Source: Brasenia schreberi (taxonomy: Eukaryota > Streptophyta > Magnoliopsida > Nymphaeales > Cabombaceae). From it: a DNA stretch of 64,000 nucleotides. The position numbers were made by a program, and so were the translations under genes. The stretch lies in assembly GCA_036023115.1 (NCBI GenBank), contig JAYKKT010000086.1:17541001-17605000 (forward strand). The letters are read 5' to 3'. Positions 12,061-23,300 of this stretch are shown in pieces; position 1 is the stretch's first letter, and every line of letters starts with the position of its first letter. The notes below the pieces were generated by a model that worked only from the letters and a program-made list of their open reading frames with translations, was not told the origin of the DNA and searched no databases.

Positions 12061-12965
12061 TTATGATTATGTAATCACTCCTCTACTAGATTAATCATCC
12101 ATAAGTTTATGTTGCATGAGGGCATTGGGCTATGATCATATATATTTGAAAAGTGAGCAATCCTCTTAGACACAGATGCCACAGGGATGTATATGTAGAT
12201 GAGTTCTTCTCTGAATGAAGATAAGTGCTCTACAAAATTCTTTGAGTGATCAATCAATCATTAAGATTCTAATTGAATGCATCATTATTTTTATAAAGAA
12301 TTTTTTGTAGATTTCAGTATACTGCATAGACCTCGTGTGATCTCTAAATTTTCCAAATGCCATATCCAAGGGAAATTATGTAAAAAAAATTTATGAGTGA
12401 TACACACATACCAATATCTGATAAAATTTTCAAAATTTTTTGATGTGTATAAGGTTCATAAAAAAATCATCAAAGATCATACTCAACTTGAAACAGAGCC
12501 TATATGTAACAGAAATACCATGGTACTCATTCAGTAAAATCATTATAAATCAATCTGTAGATGTCCAAATCCCTCAATAGTGGTTTTATCTGAAAGTTAA
12601 CTTCTACATCTTTAAAAATTAATAAATTTCATGAAAATAGTAAACCCAAGTACAAATATATATGCATTGTATTGAAACCCATAATCTCAATCACAAACAT
12701 TGTCCAAATTTCATAATAGTATTCGGTTAAAAACACTTCTTATATTTTTATTTGATCATGAAAGGACCAAAAAATATAAATAATTTTTTTAATAAAACCT
12801 TACACCTCATAACCACTCAGGTAAATTTTTTTACTGCAAAACCCCTAGAAAATATAAACTTTCATGTTGTCAAACATAACCAATTCTGTTTTTGCAAAAC
12901 TAAATCCCATTGGTTGAAGTAAAATCAATGTCATTTTGCAAAAGTGTGTTTTGAATCGAGAAATT
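12061..12965 (+). repeat. 3' half of a Tat-like LTR, fused to integrase sequence
   Basis: From about 12061 the sequence aligns with positions from about 5265 onward of the LTR at 3970-6467: the same order of GGGCATTGGGCTATGATC, GATGCC...AGGGATGTATATGTA, GATCAATCAATCATTAAG and the later blocks. It stops before the LTR end, near 12965, and changes into gag. So both the U3 half and the last roughly 200 bp of the LTR are missing. Confidence 0.75.
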
Positions 12966-13592
12966 GTACCAAGATTAGAGACTTCAATAATCTAGCCAAC
13001 CTCTTTACAGATAGATTAAAGTACAATGGAGAAACTATATCTTGTCGGCCTACCTTGAAAGAGTTGAAACAAAAGAAAGAAGACAAAGCTCACATGTTCA
13101 TTATGAGATAAAGGATGGCCATGGTTAAGCCAATAGATGAAAGGTATGTGGTCATGGAGAATTTCAATAAGAGATTCACAACCATGTTAGCTATATAAAA
13201 GATGAATACCTTTGAAGAACTCATGAAATAGGGAACATCTTATGAGATGAATATTAAGAAAGATATATATATGATAAACTCCTTAGGAGTAGAAACCTAA
13301 GAGAAAGGAAAAGTCATATTAAGAGTAAAGAATCTAGGGACAATGTCAATACTTTGGTAAAGAAAGACAGGATTTCTAGGAAACCAATTGACATTTGGTA
13401 AAGAAAGATAGGATCTCTTGGAAACCGATAAGAGAGGAACCTAAGTTTCTTCCTATAAAACAATACCAAGAACTTGCAACATCTAAGAGGGAATTGGCAA
13501 GAAGAGCTTACTATCCTGCTTAGATACCAGACAAAAAGTTTACACCTCTTAGATAACCATGAAAGGGATCCTAGAAATCTTATTAGAGAGTG

Positions 13593-13637
<45 letters not shown>

Positions 13638-14174
13638 CAAACCCTCTAAAAACCAAAGGCTAGTACCCCCAATAGGTACTATAATTTCCACACGAACTGA
13701 ATGCTAATGAGGGTAATCAAAATCAAGGAGTCTTTAGAGATCAATTTCTCAATCATAAAAGCCAACTCTCCAACTATGATCTTGTCCCATCTTATGAGTT
13801 GGGCTCAACTGTGACAACCTCCATGGTTAATTCTCTCAAAGTTTTGTATCAAAAGCTTTTGGTTGAGTGGGTACAACCCCTACTAATCCATGTCTAGATA
13901 ACCTTCACCCATCTCCACCCATTGATTTGTTCCTAGAGATGACACTTCCTCCTAAGGACTCTGACATCACTCATCCCACTGATGCTATTTCAAAATTCTT
14001 TGATTCTATCCTTGCTTTCCTAGACAATTAGCTCACAATGTTTATCAAAGAGTTTTGTCCCCTCTCAAGTGACTATGACTTGTGTCATCTTTCTTCAAAA
14101 GTTTTAGAAAATGAGATATTCAATCTCATAGGTTCTCTAGAATCCTCACTTACCCTTTCTACAGAGAGAGATAT
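12966..14174 (+). pseudogene. gag relic of a Ty3/gypsy element
   Basis: The frame starting near 12970 reads FNNLANLFTDRLKYNGE, then LKELKQKKEDKAHMF and a stop, then MVKPIDERYVVMENFNKRF. This pattern (short hydrophobic helix, then Q/K-K-x-E-x-F repeat-like spacing) fits the capsid part of plant gypsy gag. Later pieces are more eroded; a coding-like frame with M-T-L-P-P-K-D-S-D at about 13935 continues to 14160 with one stop. A CT microsatellite interrupts it at 13591-13634. The target duplication of the large element begins at 14175, so the relic was the insertion target. Confidence 0.6.
13591..13634 (+). repeat. (CT)n microsatellite
   Basis: About 22 CT units without interruption, lying inside the gag relic. 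The arginine/glutamate-rich frame on the opposite strand at 13314-13691 is only its translation. Confidence 0.95.
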
Positions 14175-14179
14175 TTCAC

Positions 14180-15821
14180 TCTAAATACCTAAAAGTTTTA
14201 AAAAAAATTGTTTTTTCAACAGTTCTCCTTTACAAATAAAATTGTAGTTATTGGTCTTTTAAGTTTTTTTCACCAAAGACACATTAACCAAGCTCATTTA
14301 CAAACCAACATTTTATGAGAATCTCAAAATAAGGGTTACTTCGAGCCTCATAAAAATTTGAATTCTTACAAAACCCTCAAAAAAGACTATTTTACCCTCA
14401 AGGTTATACTAGCAAAATTTTGGTGTTTCAAGTATATTTCTTTCAAATAAAGGGTTGCAAACTTAAAAAAGGGCATTTGGAATCAAAATAAGTTTTCACT
14501 ACAAAACATTTGCAAAATCACCATTTTACCTTTATAGAATATTCAACTAAAAAAGACAAAAAAAGAATAGAAAGGCTTAAAACATGCCAAAGAAGGAACG
14601 GAACCTCAGAAGACTCAAGTTCGATGATAGCTCAAGCCCATGCAAAGCATCAAGTAAAAAGTCTAAAGTACCCTAACCAAGGAAGATCCTTCATCAAGCG
14701 ACCCTATACCCATTAGGAGGTTAAAGTGGTCCAGAAAAGGTAAGGAGATTGACCCATGAAGCGGAGAAGGACAAAATTGATAATACAAAACAAAAAGATG
14801 AAAAAGTCTAAAATACTCCTAACCAAGGAAGATTCTACATCAAGTGACCCTATAACCATCAAAATATTAAAGCAGTCGACAAAGGTTACAAAGATCAACC
14901 CACGGAATAGACAAGGGTAAAACCACCATTATCGGCTATCATTCGTGTGACCACGGGCCTCCCGTGCCATCGTCAGTCACCATCTCTAAGTGAAATATTT
15001 TTAAATTTTGTCCATGAGTGGTACACGCACGAGACAATATCCGGTAAAATTCTCACAAATTTTGGACATGGGTGAGATTGATAAAAAAATAAAAAAGGAT
15101 CAAACCCAACCCAAAACCAAACCTATTTGTGACAAAAATCCTACAACAAATGTTTAGTAAAATCATCATGACTTAATACGTAGGTATCGAAATACCTCAA
15201 GCATAGTTTTTAGAAAATCTAACATCCATAGCTTTCTAAATTGATAATTTTCATAAAAATTGGAAGCCTACGTACAAAGATACAAGTGTTTTACAGAGAC
15301 TTTGTATCTTAGTCACAAATACTATCCAAATTTTCATAATAGCATTCAATTAGAATTTTTTTAAGCTTTTATTTGATCATCCAAAGACCCAAAATACAAA
15401 AAAAAAAATGCATAAAACTTCATACTGTATTCTCACTCAAATAAAATTTTTGGGATTTTTGGATCCCCATAAAGCTACTAAAAATATATAAACTCCCACA
15501 CGGTAAAACAGAACCAATTCTGTTTTCAGAGAACTAAATCCGGTTTGGCCAAGTGAAATCGATGCCCTTTTGAAAAGATGGTTTTTAGTTGAAATTATTT
15601 TGAAAAAACTCTGGATTGTGAAATCACTCTTCTTAAGCATGTACGCTAACCCTTGAGTGCCGGTTCAAGAAAGCCTATGCCAATAAGAACTTACTTTACC
15701 ACAATCATCGAATAGTTAGATAAATCTCTTTATAAGTTTGAGTAAACTTGTTGGCACGCTCACGTACGATTTTTGCAATCATAGTTTTAACTCCATACCA
15801 GACAAAAAAACTTTGTTTACA
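14180..15821 (+). repeat. 5' LTR of the TTCAC-flanked element
   Basis: It starts at a mutated TGTAAACACCT (reads TCTAAATACCT) and ends TTTGTTTACA. It aligns with the 3' LTR: examples are GACTATTTTACCCTCAAGG (14382) against 22085, the CACGGGCCTCCCGTGCC palindrome-like word (about 14953) against 22485, and the end block GCCTATGCCAATAAGAAC (15676). A 145-bp tandem duplication occurs here (14661-14935) and not in the 3' LTR. Confidence 0.85.
14661..14935 (+). repeat. 145-bp tandem duplication in U3 of the 5' LTR
   Basis: Unit one starts at GTCTAAAGTACCC (14661), unit two at GTCTAAAATACTCC (14806). Both contain ACCAAGGAAGAT followed by CATCAAG and GACCCTATA. The 3' LTR has one unit (about 22355-22460). 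Confidence 0.75.
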
Positions 15822-15830
15822 AAAATAAAA

Positions 15831-15848
15831 TAGTATGTCAGGTGGGAC
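15831..15848 (+). other. primer-binding-site-like region
   Basis: TAGTATGTCAGGTGGGAC just inside the 5' LTR resembles the conserved post-LTR word of related elements (TTTGGTGCCCACCGTGGG-type, as I recall it) and the equivalent minus-strand site at 61191-61210. It is degenerate, so the tRNA cannot be named. Confidence 0.4.
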
Positions 15849-17880
15849 TTAGGCCTTAGAGGAGTTGTTTTGATCCGATTGACCTATTTCAAAACAAGTT
15901 GATTTTCGAGTCCTCTTCTAAACTCTTTTCAAAACTTGGCTATAAGCCCAAAACCTCTAAGCATACATCATGTCAAGTTTGGAATGTTCCTTCGGAGATG
16001 TGTCAAGTGATGCCTCCTTAAGCTCTACAAATTAGTTTTCGAAAACAACCGAAAGCTCTCTCAAATCACTATCTCAAGCCTCAGAGAGTTACAAATTCAA
16101 ATGAAGATTGTTGTCTTAAGCCAAGTGGTTGATGTAGTTGAGTCATGTTATTCTCATGAGAAACAACCTCGAGTTCATAAGTAGACAAATCATGCTCGAA
16201 GAACTAAACCGACATCAAAATTTGATGAAGGATATAAGCCTGTAAAAGTAGCAAGTATTAAGATTGATCCATCACTTCCTAATACCCCTTCATCTACTAA
16301 AAACATTTAAAAATATTCAAAAATAAAAAATAATTGAAAATCTAAAAATTGAAAGTGATGAAATTTTGAAGATTGGAAGTGAAAATTGAAAAAAGAGAAA
16401 CAAAGGAAAAGGAGTCTACATTCCTTGACACACATGTGGAGAGGCTCATGAGGTCTTCTTCACTAACTCATCCCAAAATTTTCAAAAATATAGGCTCCGA
16501 TGGGATTCATTCCTATGAGAACCACTTCACACACTCTGGAGGTTTTCCCTCCCAAAGAAACGAGCACACAAGAGAATTAGTATTGCATGAGTCTAGGCTT
16601 GAACGATGAAGTGCAAGACCTAGTAAAGCAAAGGAAGCTCGAAGCCATGTATGAGATAGAGCCACCTCGGCATGCCTACAAGAAAGCTTGCTCTCACCAT
16701 GAGAAGGTAGTCAATCTCGAAAAAGGTATGCCTAAAACTCATTCCCCCAAAACTTCCTACTCGATCCTTCCCTTCTCAGTGTAAGATTGATAAATCATTC
16801 ACATGCATTTCATGCATCAAATCACACTCATGCACCCACAAACCCACCCAATGTGCTAAAAGATGTGGATTTCTAATGTGTGCCAAAAGTCCCGCACCAA
16901 CAAAAAGAATTTCAACATGAAAGACAAAATGAAAATAAAATTCAAAAGTTGGTAGACATGGTTATTCTTAAGGTATACATTGATATCCTAGGTACACCTA
17001 ACCCTACCATGCATAAACAAATTCTTTGATCCTAGGTTTGCATCACAAACCCAAGCCTACAGCCATGACTCATCTAGGTTCCATGTGTCCTTCAAGTCCA
17101 AACGAGACCATGGACCTAATCCCGGCTCAAGCCCACCTCATATGTAATAAGCTTGAAGCCGCCCTTGCTAGGTTTGGTCTCCTTGAAGACCATTCCCCAT
17201 CCTCTCCCATTGCGCCATGGGAGTCTGAGCTCTTTGGGCTCTCCTTTCCTATGAGCGCCTCACATCCTTTGGGTGTGACCATATCCACACTCACACCAAA
17301 TTGGAGCTCATGCCCAAGACCATGCAAGCTTAATGGGTTGGTCATTCCTTCCTCTATCCACTACATACTCACCAAGGGACCAACTACGATTTTCCTTTGA
17401 ACCCATGCCTTCCCATCTAGCAAGGGATTGGCCATGTTCTCCCTTGGCATACACATGGACTCATATCATCCACCTCTAGGGGCACATTGGGTTTCACCTA
17501 GGGTCAATCATAAGAATATTAACCATTCTACACCTCGGGTGTGCATCCTTGATGCACCCAAACCCCTGGATCCTCCTTGGACATGATGCTAACTCCGGGT
17601 TTTATGCTTTGTGTATTGTATATATGTTATCTCCAAAATCCTAAAAATTTGAAAAAAAAGGAAAAACCTAAACACAAATTTTTTCAAAAGAAAACCCAAA
17701 AACCATTTCTCAAAAGGATGCCAATCTCCTTAGGGATGAGTTAGGTGATGACAATCTACATAAACTTTCTTAAAATCAATAAAATATTAGATTTGGGTAA
17801 ACACTCAAGTTCTCTCGAAGTTGACCTCCTAGGGATTAACATAGGAATCAATTCTAACCAAAAATGCATCACAGGCTAGC
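15849..17880 (+). pseudogene. decayed gag-protease-RT lead-in of the TTCAC element
   Basis: No long conserved frame survives. Coding-like pieces are seen at 16110-16310 (VVDVVESCYSHEKQPRVHK), 16373-16784 and 17026-17400; I do not recognise domains in them. At about 17750-17875 the frame reads DELGDDNLHKLS and, after a shift, VDLLGINIGINSNQKCI, equivalent to DFLEINLGTESNPKCI at 9160-9225, which fixes the element type and orientation. The 124-residue frame at 17026-17400 lies where the protease-RT linker should be. Confidence 0.55.
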
Positions 17881-18180
17881 ATCATATCATGCATATTCCT
17901 AGGTCATGTCAAAAACCAAGATGTCCAATGACATAGTGTATGTATGGGTCACTCATACATCTTGCTAAATATCATTCATCACATGCCACAACATGTGTCA
18001 GACATAGTGTATGAATGGCCATATCATCCATCTCCTCTAAACTAAGGGTGTGTAACTTGTATTTCATAGGAACCTTTCATGGAAACATGAATACATTGGT
18101 TATTTCATTGAGCATGTATGTCCATTATCTCCTATGAGGGTACATTTCTACATGGCATGCATCCCATGAACATCATTCAC
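17881..18180 (+). other. junction left by deletion of most of pol
   Basis: Between the RT lead-in and the pol C-terminus lie 300 bp with no coding match. They contain a local repeat: GACATAGTGTATGTATGG (about 17931) and GACATAGTGTATGAATGG (about 18000). RT, both RNase H domains and integrase are absent. Confidence 0.5.
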
Positions 18181-18514
18181 CCCTAGAGACTATACAATAA
18201 ATTAGACTAGCCGATCTCAACTTGCTTGATGAGAAAAGACTCCTTGCTATGGACCACGCATAAGCATATCGGCAAATGATAGCTCGACATTATGAGAAAC
18301 ACATGAAGGCTCACCACTTTAAGGAAAAAGATCTTGTGTTAAAAACCATATACCAACGGGACCTACAACTCTTGGAAAGTTGCGGTCAAAGTGGGAAGGT
18401 TCCTATGTCATAAGAGGGGCAACCACTAAGAATGCATATTGGCTAATTGATGCCGAGGGAAGAAACTTGGTAGACCCTATAAATGCCCAATATCTAAAAA
18501 GATATGATGTTTAG
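18180..18514 (+). pseudogene. pol C-terminal tail of the TTCAC element
   Basis: The frame pieces DLNLLDEKRLLAMDHA, MIARHYEKHMKAHHFKEKDL and VLKTIYQRDLQLLESC match the integrase C-terminal domain of the copies at 2460-2783 and 33300-33626. The tail NAQYLKRYDV ends with TAG at 18512-18514. A few stops occur. Confidence 0.85.
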
Positions 18515-19686
18515 TGTCTACCACCAATTCTTTTGAAATAATTTTGTAAAAATCGTCTTTAGTTTCTTGAAGAGGGATCAAGTTGAATATATATCTCTTA
18601 CCTCAGAATTACTACTATATGAAAAGGTAGAGTATTTTTAAAATCACTAAATAACATTTCAAAAGTCCTTATTTTAGAAGATAAAGCCTAATCCAAAACA
18701 ATAAAATATTTTCAAATATTATGTACTATTATGAAATAGGACACACTCGATTAGATCGAGTATCTAGAGGGGTAAGTTGTTCCCCTATCTCATTCTCTCC
18801 AAAGAAATTGGTAAAGGCCAAATATCTCGAAAGCCAAAATGGAAGAAAGAAAAAAAGAAAAAAGAAAATAAAAGAAAGAAAAAAATCAACCACTAATATA
18901 GAGGTCTTCATATAAAAGAAAGAAAGAAAACCATAACACACAGAGCAAATAGTCTTTTCTTAAAATTCTTCCTTTTATATCATGAGACGCTTTAGAAGAA
19001 ACCATGAGAATTATCCCTTTATCCCATACAATTTATTCCAAAGTTGAAAAGTTTATCATTATAAACCTGAAGTAGGAATAAAACCTACCAATTTCTATCA
19101 CATTTTGTTTGAGTATTATGACTTATAGTGTGAAAAACGAAAATTTGAAATGTTATTAAACTTTTATAACAATAAAAACCTCCACAAGTGTAATGAAGAA
19201 TAAGACCGATGTTAAGGAAAATATAGGAGATGAAAGTCTTGTAAGATAGAAACTAAGGAATATTACCCTTCAAAAATGATTTTTACAAAACCTAAGACAT
19301 CAAACAAATGAGCATAGAGGCTATCCCACTTAGGACAACCAACCTTCATAGAATCTCACAAAGTTTCCAAAATAGTTTGTTGAGATCTCCAACACTTGAT
19401 TCATCTATTGCATCTCACACATCTCATGCTCATGTGCATCCATAATAGCCTTATCATATATGGTCCCCATATTGGTCGGCTACCATCCATTTTGAGTCAC
19501 CTTTGGCTAGAAGACCTCTCGTCAATTGAATTAAGATAGTCCAAGTTCAAGAAGTAAGTCCCTTGACAAAGAATAAGAAAGTTTATGAAATCTTGACTCA
19601 ACTCAAATCAACTCTAGTATTCAGAAAACAAATTTTTTTTAGTGTTGTTATTCTTTGCCATTAACCAAATAAATTTGATTAATGAT
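18515..19686 (+). other. 3' untranslated region of the TTCAC element
   Basis: Homologous along its length to 2784-3954 and 33627-34750, including the A/G-rich stretch at 18840-18930 and ATCATGAGACGCTTTAGAAG at about 18980. No gene. Confidence 0.8.
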
Positions 19687-19696
19687 AAAGAGGGGC
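19687..19696 (+). other. polypurine tract of the TTCAC element
   Basis: AAAGAGGGGC immediately before the TGTAAACACC start of the 3' LTR at 19699. Confidence 0.75.
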
Positions 19697-19866
19697 AATG
19701 TAAACACCTAAAATTTTTCAAAAAAGGTATTTTTTTCAAAAGTTTTCCTTTACAAGCAAAGTTGTAGTCATTGTCTTTTAAGATTTTTTCAACAAAGACA
19801 CCTTAAGCAAGCTCATTTCCAACCCAAAATTTTTTGAAAACCTCAAAATGTGGGTTGTTTCAAGCT

Positions 19867-22040
19867 TGTAAACACCCTAAAAAAAAAATTCCTAACACTC
19901 CCAAATTTTGAAACCTCAAATGATTTAAAACCTTTTCTTTAACATAAAGATTTTAAATCTCTTTTAAAGGTTTTAAATTAAAGTTAAAAGGATAAAGCCC
20001 AGAGGATATGCATGAATCAGGTAAACAGGTGGGGCCCACTTCAAGCAAGGATCAAGCTCATGAAGGATAAACCCGAAATCAAAGGAGTAGACCATGTCAA
20101 AAGCATATCTTCATCAAAATCAAATCAAATAAGCCCTCACAAGACAGATTGAGTGTTTATCCTTTCAAGTCAAATTCGAATCCACAATTTGCTTGAATCA
20201 AGGGCCGCATGTAGACCAAGGTTGGCCGGATTTTATAAGATGAAATAGATGGACATTTGGGGTTGATTCTAGGTTTATCAAAGTCTTATCCATCCCATAT
20301 ATCAAATCAAAATTGAGCAAGGTCAAGACAAGCTACACAAGAAATTGACCAAGGCATGAAGATCAAGTCTAGCCAAGTGCCTTCAAGTCCAATCGGCTAG
20401 GACCAAAGGCTAAACAAGCCCACATGGGGCTAGTCCACTTTTGGTTCATATTTGACCAAGGGGGACCACACATCTACGTGAATATAAGACCCTTGGGGTT
20501 GGGTTTGGATTTTAGACCATCCACCCCAATGAAGGGCCTAGAAGATCCCCCCTTGGCCTATAAATAGAGGCAAAGGGGGGGAGGGGGGGCGCTGCATCAT
20601 CTTGGAGATTGGGAGCTTGGGGCATTGAAGTGTTGCATCTTGGGGCTTGGGATTTTGTGAGTTCCTCTAGGGAAGAGTGGAGAGAGGGGAAAAAAGAGTA
20701 GAAGTTAGGTCAATTGTTGTAAACATTGGGGAGTTGTAAGCGAGAAACAAAGAGAGAATTAAGGGGAGAGTGAGGGTTGAGATTCATCTCTTGGAGCCGA
20801 TTCTTGGGAAAATCCTTGTAGGTATTTCTTATCCTTGGTTCTTCCATATTTCTTCTTCATATTCAATTTGAAAGGGGTTGTATTAATGGAGTTTTATCTC
20901 CTCCCATGATGTAATAAGAAGTATATGTGCTGTGAATTTTCTATTCTTACTTACGCACTCTATGTGTTTGATTTATTTATTCTACCTCTCTATATTCTAT
21001 AAACACTCTATATTCTCTAATCCTCTCTATGCTTAAGCTAAGATATGTATTTTCATTCATTTCCCTTCAGCAATTTGGTTTGTGTTGTTAGGTTGTTACA
21101 ATTTAAATTCGAGTGAGTTTGCATTCATGTATGTTCTAAAAACAGAATTCTGGTTTTCCAGCATCTGCATACCTTCATTACCGTAATTTTCATTTTCTAA
21201 TCTATGATCCAAATGCTCTAAAATTTTAGGACAACATCTATACATACAAAAACATTAGAAATAAAATTGACAAGAATTTTAGGACCGTCTAACCATGTGA
21301 ATAAAATTGAGCAAGATCGGACAAACTCAGTTCTGTTTTCTACACAGTCAGTTTTCCTACAACAAGGGTTGGGTAAAAGTCTCATATATCTGTCTGTAGG
21401 AATCTAAATTTGATAAAATTAGTCTCATTGGAAAGCTGATATTCATAGCTTTCCGAAAAGACTAAAATTATAACATTTGGAGTTCTATACCCTGAGATAC
21501 AGAGGATTTTTTGAGCCTTTGTATTTCTGTCATAAAACGTCTTGAAACTATTGAGTTAAGTTTAGTCTCCAATTTAATTCTGCAAACTTACTATCCCAAA
21601 ATTTAAAGTAAAAAGTAGTTTAAGATCTTAATTCTTCAAGCTATAGACTATAAAAGTTTTATGAATTTTGGAGATCCCTAGATCACAAAGAAAATTTTGG
21701 GAATAAGTTCTGAAAATAGGACCAGATTCTGTTTTTCAGAACTTGTTGATTCTTAAACTTGAAACCAACTGCACTCATTGTTTTTTTTTAGCAAAACACC
21801 TCATTTTCACATGGATTGGAAAACATCACCAATGTATTCGAAATCCCTAAGCACTTAGGCTGATCCTTGAGCATCGGTTCAAGAAAGCCTAAAGCGAGAG
21901 CCCACTTAGCCACAATCGTCAATTAAGTCGGATTTTTCATGCACTTTGCTAATTTTTGGAAACTAGCTCGCGCACAAAGTGGAACTGAAATTCTTATTTC
22001 AAGTCTCTACATAGGCTTTGAGTGAAAATTTCACGTCCAA
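19867..22040 (+). mobile_element. solo LTR nested in the 3' LTR
   Basis: It starts with an intact TGTAAACACCC at 19867 and ends near TCACGTCCAA at 22040, length about 2.17 kb. AAGCT (19862-19866) before it and GAGCT (22042-22046) after it form a 5-bp target duplication with one mismatch; the uninterrupted 5' LTR has GAGCC at the same place. There is no internal element sequence, so it is a solo LTR, formed by recombination between the two LTRs of one insertion. It has a clear TATA word (20559) and a purine-rich leader. It is related to the LTRs at 45079 and 50814. Confidence 0.82.
20559..20590 (+). promoter_or_regulatory. TATA box and G-run of the nested solo LTR
   Basis: CCTATAAATAGAGG contains TATAAATA (about 20560), followed within 15 bp by two G-runs (8 and 7 Gs) at about 20575-20589. 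The TATA word is in the standard position between U3 and the leader. Confidence 0.55.
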
Positions 22041-23300
22041 AGAGCTCTACCAAATAAATCGAATTCTGATAAAACCCAAAAATGACTATTTTACCGACAA
22101 GGTTGTACTAGCAAAATTTCACTATTTTAAGTGTATTTCTTTCAAAGAAGGAGCTACAAAAGTTTAAAAATGCATTGAGAATAAAAAAAGTTTTAACTAC
22201 AAAATATTTTCAAAATGACTATTTTACCCCTATAAAATATTCAAATTAAAAAGGTGAAAAGAGAATCAACAATCTTAAAGTATGGTGGAGAAGGATTGAG
22301 ACCTAAGAAGACTCAAGTTCGGTAATAACTAAAGCCCCACAAAGCATTAAGTAAAAAGGCAAAAATACTCTTGACCAAGGAATATCCTACAGCAAGCGAT
22401 CCTACACCCATTGGAAGGTGAAAGCGATCAACTCATAGAACAGACAAAGATAAAAGCACCATCGCTAGCTATCATGCATACGACCATGGGCCTCCCGTGC
22501 CACTGTCATCTACCATTTCTAAGCAAAATATTCCCAAATTTTGTCTGCAGATTGATAAAAAAATCAGGAAAGATTAGACCCAACCCGAAACTGAAATTGT
22601 TTGTGACAAAAATCTTGCATTAGATATTTAGTGAAACCATCATAACTCGGTATGTAGGTATTCAAATACCTCAACCATAGTTTCATAGAAAATCTAATGT
22701 CCATAGCTTTCTAAATTGATAATTTTTATAGAAATCAGAAGCCTACATTTGGAGATACGAGTGTTTTACTAAGACTTTGTATCTTAGTTAGAGATACTAT
22801 CCAAATTTTAAGAATAACATTCAATTAGAAGTTTTTTAGTTTTTTATTTGATCATCCAAAGACTCAAAATATAATTAAAAAATTTCAATGAAACTTCATA
22901 CCTAGTTCCCACTCAGATAAATTTTTGGGATTTTGGGATCACTATAAAGAAACTAAAAAATATAAACTCTCACACTGTAAAACATAACTAATTTTGTTTT
23001 CACAAAACTAAATCTGGTTTGGCCAACAAAAATCGATGCCAATTTAAAAATTCAGTTTTGAGTTGGAATTGTTGTGAGAAAACTCCAAATTCTGAAATTA
23101 CTCTTTCTAAGTGTCTAGGCTAACCCTTGAGCACCAATTTAAGAAGGCCTATATCGACAAGAGCCTACTTTTTCACAATTGCCGAATAATAAGGTAAATC
23201 TCTTTACAAGTTTGAATAAACTTGTTGGCATGCTTGCACAAGCTTTTTGCAAACAAAGTTTTAAGTTCATACGAGACCAAAAAAGTTTGTTTACATTCAC

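Larger units (their letters stand above)
19699..23295 (+). repeat. 3' LTR of the TTCAC element, split by a nested solo LTR
   Basis: LTR sequence occupies 19699-19866 and resumes at about 22042, ending at 23295 with GTTTGTTTACA. Joining the two parts gives the continuous order seen in the 5' LTR. The right part lacks the 145-bp duplication of the 5' LTR. Small frames here (22411-22623, 23222-23434) are LTR sequence. Confidence 0.85.
14175..23300 (+). mobile_element. Tat-like LTR retrotransposon with both LTRs and a TTCAC target duplication, partly deleted
   Basis: The 5-bp word TTCAC occurs at 14175-14179 immediately before the left LTR and at 23296-23300 immediately after the right LTR, the expected signature of one integration. 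Inside are: 5' LTR (14180-15821), a primer-site-like region (15831-15848), decayed gag/protease-side sequence, the RT lead-in (about 17750-17875), the pol tail (18180-18514), the 3' untranslated region, the polypurine tract (19687-19696) and the 3' LTR (19699-23295). Most of RT, both RNase H domains and integrase are deleted between about 17876 and 18180. A solo LTR sits within the 3' LTR. It is non-autonomous as it stands. Confidence 0.85.

Noticed and set aside
17026..17400. 124-residue open frame
   Set aside because: It lies in the decayed internal part of a retroelement, has no motif I recognise, and a minus-strand frame covers the same text.
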